Below are positions 53,836 through 64,000 of a stretch of 64,000 bases of DNA, one piece after another. The notes under the pieces were generated by a model. It did not search any database. It was not told the origin of the DNA and saw only the letters and a list, made by a program, of their open reading frames with translations. Source of the DNA: Cyprinodon diabolis (Eukaryota; Chordata; Actinopteri; Cyprinodontiformes; Cyprinodontidae); assembly GCA_030533445.1 (NCBI GenBank), contig CM060072.1, positions 24,015,109-24,079,108 on the forward strand, written 5' to 3'. Within the stretch, counting starts at the first letter, position 1, and each line of letters opens with the position of its first letter. Both the position numbers and the translations under genes were made by a program.

Positions 53836-55850
53836 CAAAATCGTCAGCTTCCGCAAGCAAGGACAGGATGAGCAATCTTATATATTTTTAAACTATGCCT
53901 GTTAAGCAGCTAAGGAACCAGAAAGGTAATGCCAAAGGGAAATCTAGAGGGTAAAATAAAAAGAGAAGCAAGATGAAAAAATAAAAGGAAGTCATAAAGG
54001 AACAACCCTTTTGACTGTGTGATTAGGTATTTATAATCAGATGAATTGTTTTTTTTTTATATCCATTTAGAAATAGGCTTTGAGAATACATATTAAATTG
54101 CAGTATTTAAGTGTGGAGTAATAAATACAATTTACTGTTCCTCTTTAAGAATTCAATTTAAAATGGGCCATTAAAAGACATTCTATAAATTGGATTTCTA
54201 ATTGTACGATTTAAATGTTAAATTTGAAGTAGATGTTTAGCTTTTTCAGTGGCTCTTGTAGTCCTCCGTGAAGCACATGTATTTGCATTCCCTCTAGTTG
54301 CTATTCATTGCTGCTTTTTGATTTTTTTTTTAGTTTATATTTTTTGTTTAAATTAAGACTTTTTTAACAAAAAAAATGCCTTTTTTATATCAAGATTCAG
54401 CAGCATATATTAATGGTAGGACTAATGTAAAAATAAGTAGCATGGGCCTTAAAAAAAACATGTATCGGTCTCTATCAAGAACAAAGCTTGATCTTTTCTT
54501 TTTGTTGATTTATCCAGTTTTATCTATACTGCAAAGAAAATATATAAACACTATATCAGATGGCCTTCCACTGTTTAACATTCAGTCTTTAACAATACCC
54601 ACTTATACCTCTATGGCCAAAATATTTTTTTTATCTCGGAAGAAACTATGCCAGAGCATAGCCTTGAACCACAATAGTGCCAACATTACTCCGATAGTAT
54701 TTTTTCATGATGGCTCTCATGTAAAAAAAAAAAAAAAATAAAAAAAAAAGAATAGTACAATCCTTGCTTGGATAAGCAGACAACACTTAAAAGTTTTAGA
54801 AGACAAAAAGTTGTTTGTTTTCTTGTCTTGTATTTATAAAAAAAAAAGAAACTAACAACAACACAGACACAAATCCTGAAAAAGGCTTTTACACAGAGAT
54901 GTCCCAATAACATCTGGATGCTTAGTCTTGGACATGCCTAAAGGGTTAAATTATACCATTTGCATTTTTTATGTATGTTGATGAGATTATTACATTTAAA
55001 ATGCTAACATTCTGAAATCTGTTTCTATTATATTACCCACTAATCTCTCAGAAAAAAGTAATTTGGTGTTTTATTCATTCTACCTTCTGAGTCTCATATG
55101 GCCTTAATATTGCTTCAGGAAAATGTTAAAGACTTTAAAATTTGATGATGGGAAATCTGTTTCTTCTTTCCTTCTGTTCCAAAGGTATGGCTGTTTGCTT
55201 ACTAGAAAAATGACATTAACATGTAAAGCCGACCCTCAATGTTTGCTCTTAACAGCGACTTGTGATTACCAAGAAGAAGACAGAGAACACTCCTCGAAAG
55301 ATCCACACAAAAACAAGGCATGCGGTATTCTTGCCTCCTAAATTTTTCCACATTTTCTCACCCTACTACCACAAACTTTATTGTACTTTATTGGAGGTTT
55401 TTATTGTAGACCAACATAAAGAAGAGCGAAAATGTAGAGTGGAAGAACAATGAAACATTTGTCCTTGTGTGTTTCAGTTCATTGTTGGGTTGAAAGGTGA
55501 GAAGCTTCCAAAGCTTCCAAAGAAACTTTGAACAATTCACTAATTTTACAATCAAGAATGGTTAGTTCTCTCTGTGTTAAAGAAAGGTCACCATAGGCAG
55601 TGATGCTGTTTGAATGGTAGGCCCAGAGTACTGTTAGTTTACCACCTCACAATGCAATTTATTGTATAAAGTTAGCATTCTGGCCTCATATAATTGAATT
55701 GTCGTCTTCCCCCCAAGTGTTTCCTCTGGGTTGTGCAAACTTTAAACTAAGCTTTCTTAATAGTATTTTTTTCTTAATCTTTCTCTATCTGCCCCTCTTC
55801 CATAACCCTCAGATCTTGTATTTTATGAATGTATGTCAGCTGAATATGTT
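53836..55850. other. Spacer, no gene recognised
   Basis: AT-rich DNA with long A and T runs (for example 54722-54750). A 121-codon open frame at 54376-54741 looks like no protein I know and ends in a poly-Lys run from an A-tract; I treat it as chance. Confidence 0.5.
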
Positions 55851-55863
55851 GTGCCATATTACA

Positions 55864-56045
55864 GCGGTCCCCAACCACCGGTCCGTGGGTCATTTGGTAC
55901 CGGGCCGCACAAAAAAAAAAAAAAAAATAAATATATATATATATAATTTATCGACGATCAGAGTCTGAGTGATGTTTTATTTTGAAAAATATAAAAAATT
56001 GCAGTATTCTCTCCCAATTACATCAGCCGGTCCATCTGTGCTGCC
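55864..56045 (+). repeat. hAT-derived repeat opening (CAGCGGTCCCCAACC)
   Basis: The opening 'cagcggtccccaaccaccgg' and the following 'ccgtgggtcatttggtaccg' match the start of non-autonomous hAT (Charlie-like) repeats of vertebrates. An A-tract and (TA)n follow. The right end is not defined. Confidence 0.6.
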
Positions 56046-56217
56046 ATATTAGACAAGGTGAATATAAACAGTAGATATTTCAAGGAAGTATAGTTTTCCA
56101 TTGTTCTGACATGTAAACATTGCCAACTGTAAGTATTGACAACAGTTATATGTCGTTATGTCGTTGAAAATTAAGATTTGGAAATGTGTGTCTGTTCCAT
56201 TCGATTTTGATATGGAT

Positions 56218-56365
56218 GTGGTTTCATCCATCCATCTTCTCCCGCTTGTTCCATCAGGTTCACGGTCGAGCCGGTGCCTATCCTGGCGCTGGAGACAGTA
56301 CATCCTGAACAGGTTGCAGTCTGTTGCAGGGCAACACAGAGACGCACAGAGACATACATCCATGC
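56218..56365 (-). repeat. 3' part of SINE-type dispersed repeat, reversed
   Basis: It begins 'catccatccatcttctcccg', the complement of the GGATGGATG tail seen at 942 and 27431, and continues as the inverted body of the same repeat. Confidence 0.6.
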
Positions 56366-56426
56366 ACACACACACGCACACTAATGTTCCATTGACTTCC
56401 ATTCATTTTCCTCTAATTTATATGGC

Positions 56427-56530
56427 CTAACCATGACCCTTGCCCTAACCCTAACCATTACCGACACATACCTATCCCTAAACCTAACCTAAACTCAATT
56501 CACACCTTAGTCCTAAACCTAACCCCCACC
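56427..56530. repeat. Degenerate CCCTAA-like tract
   Basis: It contains CCCTAACCCTAACC and variants such as CCTAAACCTAACC and CCTAAACCTAACCCC over about 100 bp. It is part of a dispersed fish repeat that continues with an inverted repeat around 'tggggaccagttgttggtcccc' (split at 56552-56574). Confidence 0.6.
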
Positions 56531-57751
56531 CCAAGAAGAGAAACTTTCCTTATGGGGACCAGTTGTTGGTCCCCACAAGTACCTATGAGTCCCCAAAATG
56601 TAGCATATTCCTAGGAAATTGTCCCCACCAGGTATTAAAGACATGCCCACCCACACACACACACATCCAACATTTATAGATTTTAAATTTTTAATTGTAT
56701 TTCAGTGAAATATTACTCTTGGGTAGAATTTTTGGCTACCTTACTCTCCTGTTGGCCCAACTCTGTCCATCTAAAAGACTAATGTAGGACATTCAGAGCA
56801 TGGAATATTCTTTTATAAACTAAACCTGCCTAAGCTTTTTTCACTACATTGTTCCTGATCTGCATTTTTTGTTCCTTGATTTGTTTATTAATGTTCTCTT
56901 CTAAACCTCTGAGGAGTTCACACATCAAATTTTTTTATACAGAGATTAAGTTATGCACAGGGTCTATTCTATTTACTTATTACTATATGACTTCATCAGA
57001 GTAATTTAAAATAATAGAAATTCCAAACCACAATTTTATTTTCCCCAAACAGAGGCAGAACCCTGACACAAAGAAGTTTTCCCTTCAAGTCTTGGAGTCT
57101 TCTTACAGATATCTCAACACAACAAGTTAAATAAACAGGAAGCTTAAAGATGGGATTTAATGGATTTATTTATACAAAATATTTAACAATTTCTTAAAAG
57201 ACATAGTATAGCAGACTTAAGCAGTCATAAAGGTTGAGTTTAACGGAAACTTTAGGTTTATCTGCATTAAGTACATTTTATTTTATTTGTCAAAAAGTAA
57301 AGAAATTTAGATAAAAGTTTTTTGTATTTTTATAAAATCCCATATCTAATTTTTTTGTTTGACAATCTGAAAATTGTGCGTTACCCTGATAATGATTTGT
57401 AAGTGGTTCTACAAGAATCTTAGAGGTGGTATCTTCAATCAGCCGTCACTGAGATCTTTTTGTTCAGTGTCTAACTCTCTTTTACAGCTCTGGGTTTTAC
57501 ACCAGTCAATATTTAGACTTTATGGATTAGTTAAGAATTGACTTCTGCCATATTTATGCATTATTCTGATCATATCAGCAGACGTAGGGACTGACTCTTG
57601 GGCCTACTGTAGTGTACACTTAAGAAACAAACAGTCATCTTGGAACCTATAAGTTACAGAAAGAATCAGTGTTAGCATTTGTGTTGATAACTGATTGTCT
57701 GATTGTTGAAATTGTCACAGGGTTAGGTAATGCATGCCCATGAGTTCTCCT
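56531..57751. other. 3' flank of casr
   Basis: AT-rich sequence. The casr 3' UTR must lie in the right part on the minus strand; TTTATT at 57165-57170 (AATAAA on the minus strand) is a candidate polyadenylation signal. No other gene was seen. Confidence 0.5.
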
Positions 57752-58887
57752 TTACATCAGAGAACTCCTTCTTGACTCTTCAAAACTCAAGGACAGAGTA
57801 ACTGTTCCACTGCCAAAGCTCACCCTCGGTCTATGTTTCCCTGAAGTTGTGTCACAGTCATTTCCGTTGGTCTTCAGACTGATGGATGAGGATGGAGTTG
57901 AGGCAGATGATCCACCAATGCTGCCCGACTTCTTCCTTGAAGCCGTGCTTTGTTTTAGCGTGGCTTTGGCAGCCACCTTAAAGGCATGTGCCGCAGTGCT
58001 GCATCGTACCTCCTCTATGGTGTTCCTGGATGGTTTGAAGAGAATTATGTACACCTTGTTAAAGAAAATGCAAGCCAGCAGCCCAAAGCTGGATGCTAGA
58101 ATAGCAATAACCTCCACGGCAGACACAAATTTGCTGTAGGTACTAAAGTAGGCAGGGATAAAAGAGATCCAAACGATGAAGAATATGAGCATGCTAAAGG
58201 TAATGAACTTGGCTTCTGTAAAATTTTCTGGAAGTTTCCTGGATTTAAATGCAAAAAAGAAACAAATGGCTGCCAAGAGACATGTGTAGCCAATGAGAAA
58301 CCCGAGAGCCATCACTGAACCTTCATTGCATGTGATGAAAATAATTTCATCAATGTCATGGTTCCTGTAGCTGGAAGGAGGGGCATTGTAAAGCCAGACA
58401 ACGCAAATCATCACTTGGACAAATGTGCACAAAAACACCAAAAGAAACTGCAGATTCAGTCCCCACCATTTACGATGGAGACTTGTGGGGATTTTTGCCT
58501 CAAATACCAAAAGCACTCGGTTAGTTTTCACAAGAATGCAGGAGATGCAGAGAACAAAGCTAATCCCAAAGGCTGGTTGCCGTAAGCGACATGTCCAATC
58601 CTGCGGTTCACCGATGAAAACTAAAGAGCTTGAGAAGCAGCAGATAAGTGAAAACAGGAGCACATAAGACAGTTCACGGTTGGTGGCCTTTACTATCGGG
58701 GTATTGCGAAATCTGATAAAGACTCCCATCACAAAGGCTGTCAGGATGATGCCAACCACAGCACATATGGCTAAAGCTATCCCAAAAGGTTCTGTCCAAG
58801 AGAGATACTCTATTTCTTTCAGGAAACAGAAAGTATGGTTCCCATTGGACCAGGAATTGTTTGGGCATTTGGTGCAGACACTGGCAT
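57752..58887 (-). CDS. casr: casr exon 7 (seven-transmembrane domain and tail)
   Basis: It runs from [18 protein letters not shown] through all seven helices to the stop at 57754-57752. The tail is Ser-rich ([15 protein letters not shown]) and ends [14 protein letters not shown]...SSLM. The acceptor is TTTACACAG|ATGCC. Confidence 0.97.
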
Positions 58888-61800
58888 CTGTGTAAACAAA
58901 ATAACACAAACTTAGTTAAAACCTATAATAGTTAAAAGGATTACTATCATGGGCGTTGCTTTAATGTAGGCCTACCTCTGTGATTACTGAACTCTCCGTC
59001 TGAACACTCAGTGCATTCAAAGCAGCATGTAGGCATGCTGTCAATGATTCCCTTTCTTGTGCCAGGCTCACAGTCCTCACTGCAGTTTGAGAATGGCACC
59101 TGTAAAAAATCAACAAGTATGAAAAGGAAAGATAATTAATAGCAGCAGTGTGGCTGAAGTCAAACCTTTGGACACACTTCCTCATCCACAATGACTAGGC
59201 CTTTGTTAATATTTGTGAGCGAGGAAGTAATAAAAGCAAATGTTGTTAAATAAACCTGTTGGTTCTTATATCCAATAACAGTTTAATATGAACAGTATGA
59301 AATATTTTAAAATAGATTTCTTTCTTTCTTCCTAAAGTTTTTCTGATAATGTTTATTTTGCTCTCTTAATCTCATTGTACACAATCTACTCAGTTTGAAA
59401 GTGATGATAACAAAGAGTGATATAAATAAACAGGGATCTCCCTCTTCATATCCTCTTGGAGAACCAAATTGAAATCATGAAAAATACTTTATAAAACAGA
59501 AATGCTTACATTGCTTATTCCATATCTGTCTGACTTTGTTTGGTTTCTGTTTTTTACATCTAGAATTTTTAGTTAAAGACGGAGAGCAAAGGGAAATGAA
59601 TGCTGATAATCTCTTAGGAAAACCGCACAAAATTAGTAAAGATCAGGATCTCCTAAAACTAGCCCCACCAATGCAGCAAACTTTAGTGGTACAGTTTTTT
59701 CATTAGATATTCCAAAAAACGTAAAAAAAACAATCCACAGGACTTCGTTTCCAAGTTTGAGGACGTTTCGCTTCACATCCTGGAAACCTTTTTAATTCAA
59801 AATGTCAGAAATAGTACAGAGATCAAGGCTTTATAGAAGTCTATGACTCCTTTTAGTCATAGACCAGCAATGGGTTTTGCAGACTAAGCCAATTTCTAAG
59901 CCAAAAGAAGGCTGTCTTTTTTGTCCACTCTATAAGCCTCAAACTCAAAGCTATTTCTGGAATTTTTAATTGAAAAAGATTCCTGGATGGGAAGCGAAAT
60001 GTCTTCAAACTTCAAAACAAAGTCTTTGGAATGACTATGAAATGACTATGACCTGGATGACTGAGAATCTTCACCAGCATATTTTCATTAGATACCATTT
60101 TTTCCCAGAAACTATACAGATTTTGGAAAATATCCAGAGCCATGGGGTTTTATGATGTGTGAGTCAAATGGACAGCTGCCAAATGTGAGGATAAAAGAGA
60201 ATGCATGATAAATCAATAAAAAACAGATCTGCCGAATCACCCTCAACACATTTGATATTGTTTGTTTTTGTATGTTGCCCCCCACATTTGCTGAGTGGAC
60301 GCATTCATGTTTACTGCATAGAATAGAGAGCTCACACTGTTTACTGTCAAAATAAGCTCAGGTTGACTGATGTGCATTCAATACATTTGAATCAATTATG
60401 TTTATTTCAGTTATGTTGTAGTAGAATAGAAGTGATACTCGTTTTTGGTTGAAGCAGTTTTTGTGGCTGATCTTCTGGCTAAGTAAAACCACTGCTCCCT
60501 AAATTTTAAGCAGCTTAATTTGTTAACTCCAAGAACTCTAATCTCTCAAGGTCAGACAAATTTGGTGCAGACTGTCTATTCTCATGTACCTTTTCAAATG
60601 TTCTTCTCTGTATTCTGAAGAATATATTTTCTCCTAAACTGATTATTTATTTTAAACAAAACAGATTTAGATAACTTTGATCTAATTTCTAACAATTCTA
60701 ATAGTCATCTGGCATATAAAACCATCACGCCTTGAAAAAATGCACAAATTAAGGGTTTATCTATTCGTGAAAAAAGGAAACCATGTAGTAAAGCTTAGTT
60801 CAGTTACATGTATAATGATTCTCACTGATCATGATCTATATCTTATAACCAAGGGTCAGAATAGACATCTCAATAAATCAAAGTATTTGTTCTTTGATTC
60901 TTTCTTCACCACAGCAGATCAGAACAGCATCCACATTCAGCTCATAACTCAAAGAAGTCGACAGAACCACTTCATCTGTACAAAGCAAAGCTGCAAAATG
61001 GCAACACCTTGAGATCCTGTCCATGAATGTTCATGTCCGTGTGGGAGTGGTGGCCTAGTGTTTAGGGCATAGAGCCTGGAATCCTGAGGCTCTGAGTTCA
61101 AGCCCCACTCCCACAGACTGCCACTCTGTGTCCCTGAGCAAGACCCTTAACCCTAGACTGCCTTCCGGGTGCTGCACAATGGCAGCCCACTGCTCCCCAA
61201 GGGGATGTGCTAAATGCAGAGAGTTTGTGTCATTGCTCTTTACTTGTAACAGTGTAAGGACAATAAAAAGGTGGGGGAGGGGAATGAATACCACAAAAAG
61301 GCTTGGAAACAAGAACCAACCCTGGCAAAGTCCACAGTGTTATTAGAGTACAGTACAATATCTTAATCTGAAATGGACTCACCTCTAAGCTGTATCCATT
61401 CCAAAGAATCCTTGTTTTGTCAATTGAAAGTTTGGCTCCTCTCTTCGCATGGATATTGTAGTATCCAACTTCCTCAAACATTACTGAGCCATCTTCAGCA
61501 GATCTCTGCCAGTTTATAATGGTATAGTTTGCTACCAGGTCTGCATTTTCATCAAAGTGGATTTTTTCACCCATGCTGTTTGTGTAGTTCAGATGTCTGA
61601 GCTGCTTCAATACCTATAACAAAGACCAACAGGGATGAATGACTCAAACTTCTCCAGAGAGTTTTTGTTAAACTGTCTTCATTCAGAAAGAAATTTTACC
61701 TGCCATGCTTCAATTTTCTTTATGTCTGCACATGAATTGTTGGCAAAAAGTCCATGTCCAGGTGTGCAAGTAAATATGTCCTGTAAGGCATGTGCAATGG

Positions 61801-62995
61801 AATAAACTGCTACATATGCATTATAGGAAATGCGAAGGTGTGTGTAGTCCAAATATGGGGTCTCAACACTTGTGATATCTTCCTCACCAGTGCACAAAGG
61901 CCTGAAACTAGTGCTGTCATTCTCACTTTCCTGAACTCTTGGACTGTCTTCCAGGTAACAGTTAAAGGTTTCCTCCCAAAATTCTCGCACAAATTCATTA
62001 TGACTGTCTTTCTTAGGCTGGACCCGCTGTAAGAACTCTCTAAAGCCAGGTATATGTCCAGCTCTTAAAGCAAAACCAATTGTTCCTCCTACAACATCTA
62101 GATATTCGGGTTTAGCAATAAGAGAGGAGCTTGCCCATGCTTCACTGGCTAGCCAGGTGCGATCTGTGATGTTTCTCCTGACCATCTCTTTGATTAAAGG
62201 CTCAATGTCTGGGCCGCCAGCAAAAACAACAATTACTTTAGCTGTGGAGTTTTCAATCCTGTCCGCCAGAGCTCGGATCTCGTGATATTCAAAGTACTGT
62301 GAAATAAGTTCATTCAGGTGAATGCAGATGTCCCTCTCTTCTATTTCCTTTTCAAACTTTTCAATTCCTGGCCGCCCGTAGTCATCATCCGAAGCAACAG
62401 TAATCACCCAGTTCCACTGGAAGTGCTCTATGATGTCTGCCATGGCTGTGGCCTGGTATTCATCTGTTGGAATGGTTCTCATGAAAGATTTATACTGGTT
62501 CTTGTTGCTCAGGAGTCGACTGGAAGAGGCATAGCTGATCTGAAACCAGAAGGATTTAACTGTTAGTTAGGTTTATATTTTTTAGGCCATGTCTGATTCA
62601 TTAATTCTGCTTTGATTTTCTTTCATTTAACCTCAAGGATATTTTTGTCCAATAAATACAGATAAAAATCTACCAATCAGATACTGACCTGTGGGATATA
62701 AAAGAGTCCTAGGAGGTTTGCAACTGCTGTGGAGACCGCAGATCCAGCAGCCCCAATAACTGCAATGGTTGATGGGATATGATCAGTGCAGTTACAAAAC
62801 TCATCTAAATTTAGGGAATCAATCTTGTTTTGAGCCACAAAACTGAGAGTTGCCTCCAAGGCTTTGGACACAGTGTTGCATGTATCAAAGATCCTGTAGC
62901 CCAGGGTGATGTTTGGCAATAAATCACTGCTGTTGTTAATCTCTTCAATCGCAAATATCATTGCCTGCATCCAACGGAAACCTCTGAAATTGAAC
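57752..62995 (-). CDS. casr: Extracellular calcium-sensing receptor, exons 3-7 (5' partial)
   Basis: A class C GPCR of the plasma membrane that senses extracellular calcium and signals through Gq and Gi (family knowledge). The minus-strand join is 62995-62689, 62539-61700, 61613-61383, 59099-58976, 58887-57752: 2638 nt, about 879 codons. Exons of 307, 231 and 124 nt match the human exon sizes I recall. Exons 3-5 give the ligand-binding Venus-flytrap domain ([37 protein letters not shown]). Exon 6 and the start of exon 7 give the nine-cysteine domain. Exon 7 gives seven membrane segments from [17 protein letters not shown] onward, with the intracellular [10 protein letters not shown] and [20 protein letters not shown]. 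The tail is 94 residues against about 215 in mammals, normal for teleosts as I recall (about 940 residues in all). The signal-peptide exon lies beyond 64000. The near identity to CaSR argues against the related fish OlfC/V2R receptors. Confidence 0.96.
58976..59099 (-). CDS. casr: casr exon 6 (cysteine-rich domain)
   Basis: It encodes [18 protein letters not shown], then [15 protein letters not shown], with cysteines at the conserved class C spacing. At 124 nt it has no long open frame of its own and was placed by homology and phase. Confidence 0.96.
59690..60090. repeat. Palindromic repeat in casr intron (two inverted arms)
   Basis: The left arm contains 'gaggacgtttcgcttcacat', 'ttaattcaaaatgtcagaaa' and 'ggctttatagaa'. 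The right arm contains their complements: 'ctctataagcctcaaactca', 'ttctggaatttttaattgaa' and 'gatgggaagcgaaatgtctt'. The arms surround a short centre near 59850-59910. A partial copy lies at 44140-44395. It has the form of a foldback element without a coding region. Confidence 0.7.
61036..61270 (+). repeat. tRNA-derived SINE in casr intron
   Basis: The A-box region 'gtggcctagtgtttagggc' and B-box 'gagttcaagcc' are followed by a SINE body ('ccctgagcaagacccttaac') and a tail 'aaggacaataaaaag'. It is on the strand opposite to casr. Not a tRNA gene: the 3' half does not fold back on the head. Confidence 0.8.
61383..61613 (-). CDS. casr: casr exon 5
   Basis: It encodes [32 protein letters not shown] and ILWNGYSLE, the end of the Venus-flytrap domain. 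It is 231 nt, phase 0-0. Confidence 0.96.
61700..62539 (-). CDS. casr: casr exon 4 (ligand-binding lobes 1 and 2)
   Basis: An 840-nt exon from [19 protein letters not shown] to KKIEAWQ. It includes [30 protein letters not shown] and [13 protein letters not shown]. It is about fifteen residues shorter than I recall for mammals, in the disordered loop after the NCYLED segment. Confidence 0.96.
62689..62995 (-). CDS. casr: casr exon 3 (ligand-binding lobe 1)
   Basis: It encodes [37 protein letters not shown] and [10 protein letters not shown]. It is 307 nt with AACAG|GTTC and CAG|GTCAGT borders; it starts with the last base of an Arg codon from the exon outside the window. Confidence 0.96.
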
Positions 62996-63001
62996 CTGTT
63001 A

Positions 63002-64000
63002 ATTAAACAAGATGAGTACAAAAAAGTTCAGTGTTCAGAATAGTTTGAGTAAACTTGTATGCAGGACATTCATATGACCCTTTGTCATTTTTTTTTTTTG
63101 TTTTCAGTCACAGTTTTGCAGTTTTAATCATATTGTGCCTGACTATTTGTCTGTGAAAAGATTATTTAAATTAAAGGCAAAACATTCCATTTTTACCAGG
63201 TTTCAGTTTGTAACCAGCTGCAGGCTGTAAAAAAATTCCATAACCCGGGGGGTTTAAGTTATTAAGCAATACTTTACGTTTCACTACATATTTCTACTAT
63301 GCTTCTGACTGGAAGTAATTCTTGTCAGAGAATTTGTGTAAGAGATTTTATGCAAGAGACTAAGAATTTGATTAAGGTGATGGCCAGGAGTCCTTCCAAC
63401 CTCAAAGACTTTCTCATCAATTGAAGATATGGTCAAAATAAAGGTGGAAAGATACCAGTCGAAAAAGCTGCTCAGCATTTAAAAGGATTTCTATAAAGCC
63501 AATCAAGAATTTTCCCTGATTATTAAGAAAGATTTACAATCTTAAATAAAAACTATTAAATGCTTAGAAAAAAAAATAAAGGAGAAACTCTTAGAAGAAA
63601 ACTAGAAAGAGTTGTAGAAGATATAAAAGGCTCATAGAGTGCAGGTAGTGCCAGTCCAGTCTATGAACTGGGATGTGCCAATGTGTGATTATCTTTGTGT
63701 GTGTGTGTGAGAACTAAGCTATTTTTGTATGCAGCTGAACAATCTTACTGGTTGAAGTGTGAAAAAAATGCAAGAATGTTCCCTTGGTTGCTTGTCTTTC
63801 CTTAATTTGTGCAGCAGAAATTAAGTCCAGATCTGGATGGAATCCCACAATTCCCTGTACTGTGAGGCCCACTTGGACTAAGTCCTTTTTTCCCCCTGCT
63901 GTGGAACACACATATCACACTGCCCTCTCTCTTCCTAGATGTCATATAATCCACTAAGAACTCCTCCTTACAAGATAATATAAGTTTTTTTTCCCAGAAC
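63002..64000. other. casr: casr intron 2, no exon seen
   Basis: This stretch should be the intron before exon 3. I looked for the signal-peptide exon (it should end just before an Arg-codon split) and did not find it, so it lies past 64000. A short (GT)n run occurs at 63696-63710. Confidence 0.6.

Noticed and set aside
54376..54741. 121-codon plus-strand open frame
   Set aside because: Ends in poly-Lys from an A-tract, low-complexity surroundings, no recognisable motif.
57752..57860. Apparent truncation of the CaSR cytoplasmic tail (94 residues against about 215 in mammals)
   Set aside because: Adding the missing first exon gives about 940 residues, the length I recall for teleost CaSRs, so the short tail is normal for fish.
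61036..61110. Possible tRNA gene
   Set aside because: A and B boxes are present but the acceptor and T arms do not pair as a cloverleaf; the SINE body follows directly.
62677..63021. OlfC/V2R pheromone receptor instead of CaSR
   Set aside because: The [20 protein letters not shown] stretch and the whole membrane domain match CaSR almost residue for residue, and the locus is next to b4galt4 as expected for the CASR region.
63714..63911. Candidate casr signal-peptide exon on the minus strand
   Set aside because: The frame lacks a hydrophobic signal and any CaSR N-terminal resemblance, and no suitable donor leads into exon 3 in phase.

Overview
The window is teleost fish nuclear DNA. Genes are split into many short exons with GT-AG junctions, the proteins are clear vertebrate orthologues, and the introns and spacers are AT-rich and packed with repeats typical of ray-finned fish: Tc1/mariner-like and hAT-like DNA transposons, LINE remnants, tRNA-headed SINEs and microsatellites. 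I see no bacterial features, CRISPR array, rRNA or stand-alone tRNA gene.

Three protein-coding genes were reconstructed exon by exon, all on the minus strand. From right to left in transcription order: (1) casr, the extracellular calcium-sensing receptor, exons 3-7 (57752-62995); its signal-peptide exon lies beyond the right edge. (2) b4galt4, a beta-1,4-galactosyltransferase, six coding exons (39712-48418) plus a probable non-coding first exon at about 53486; the reconstructed frame is 348 codons. (3) arhgap31 (CdGAP), twelve coding exons (3966-23627) that join without a frame break to 1242 codons, with an N-terminal RhoGAP domain and a long tail ending in the conserved family C-terminus. 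ARHGAP31 and B4GALT4 are also neighbours in human 3q13.3, with CASR a few Mb away, so this is a conserved vertebrate block.

Layout: 1-3965 is repeat-bearing 3' flank of arhgap31; 3966-23627 is arhgap31; 23628-39711 is spacer with an internally deleted hAT element, a decayed Tc1 element, LINE and SINE pieces and a complete Tc1-like element; 39712-53486 is b4galt4, whose introns hold an old Tc1, a THAP-domain remnant and two LINE remnants; 53487-57751 is spacer; 57752-64000 is casr.

The three genes do unrelated jobs: Rac/Cdc42 GTPase inactivation, Golgi glycan extension and calcium sensing. The more unusual content is in the mobile DNA. Two near-identical 1612-bp Tc1-like elements, both with an uninterrupted 346-codon transposase, sit 26 kb apart, which suggests recent mobility. 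Other points are a transposase remnant with D-to-E spacing 36 rather than 34, an hAT derivative with a perfect 8-bp target duplication, and an arhgap31 intron made almost wholly of one transposon with a second nested in it. I found no convincing new multi-gene system.
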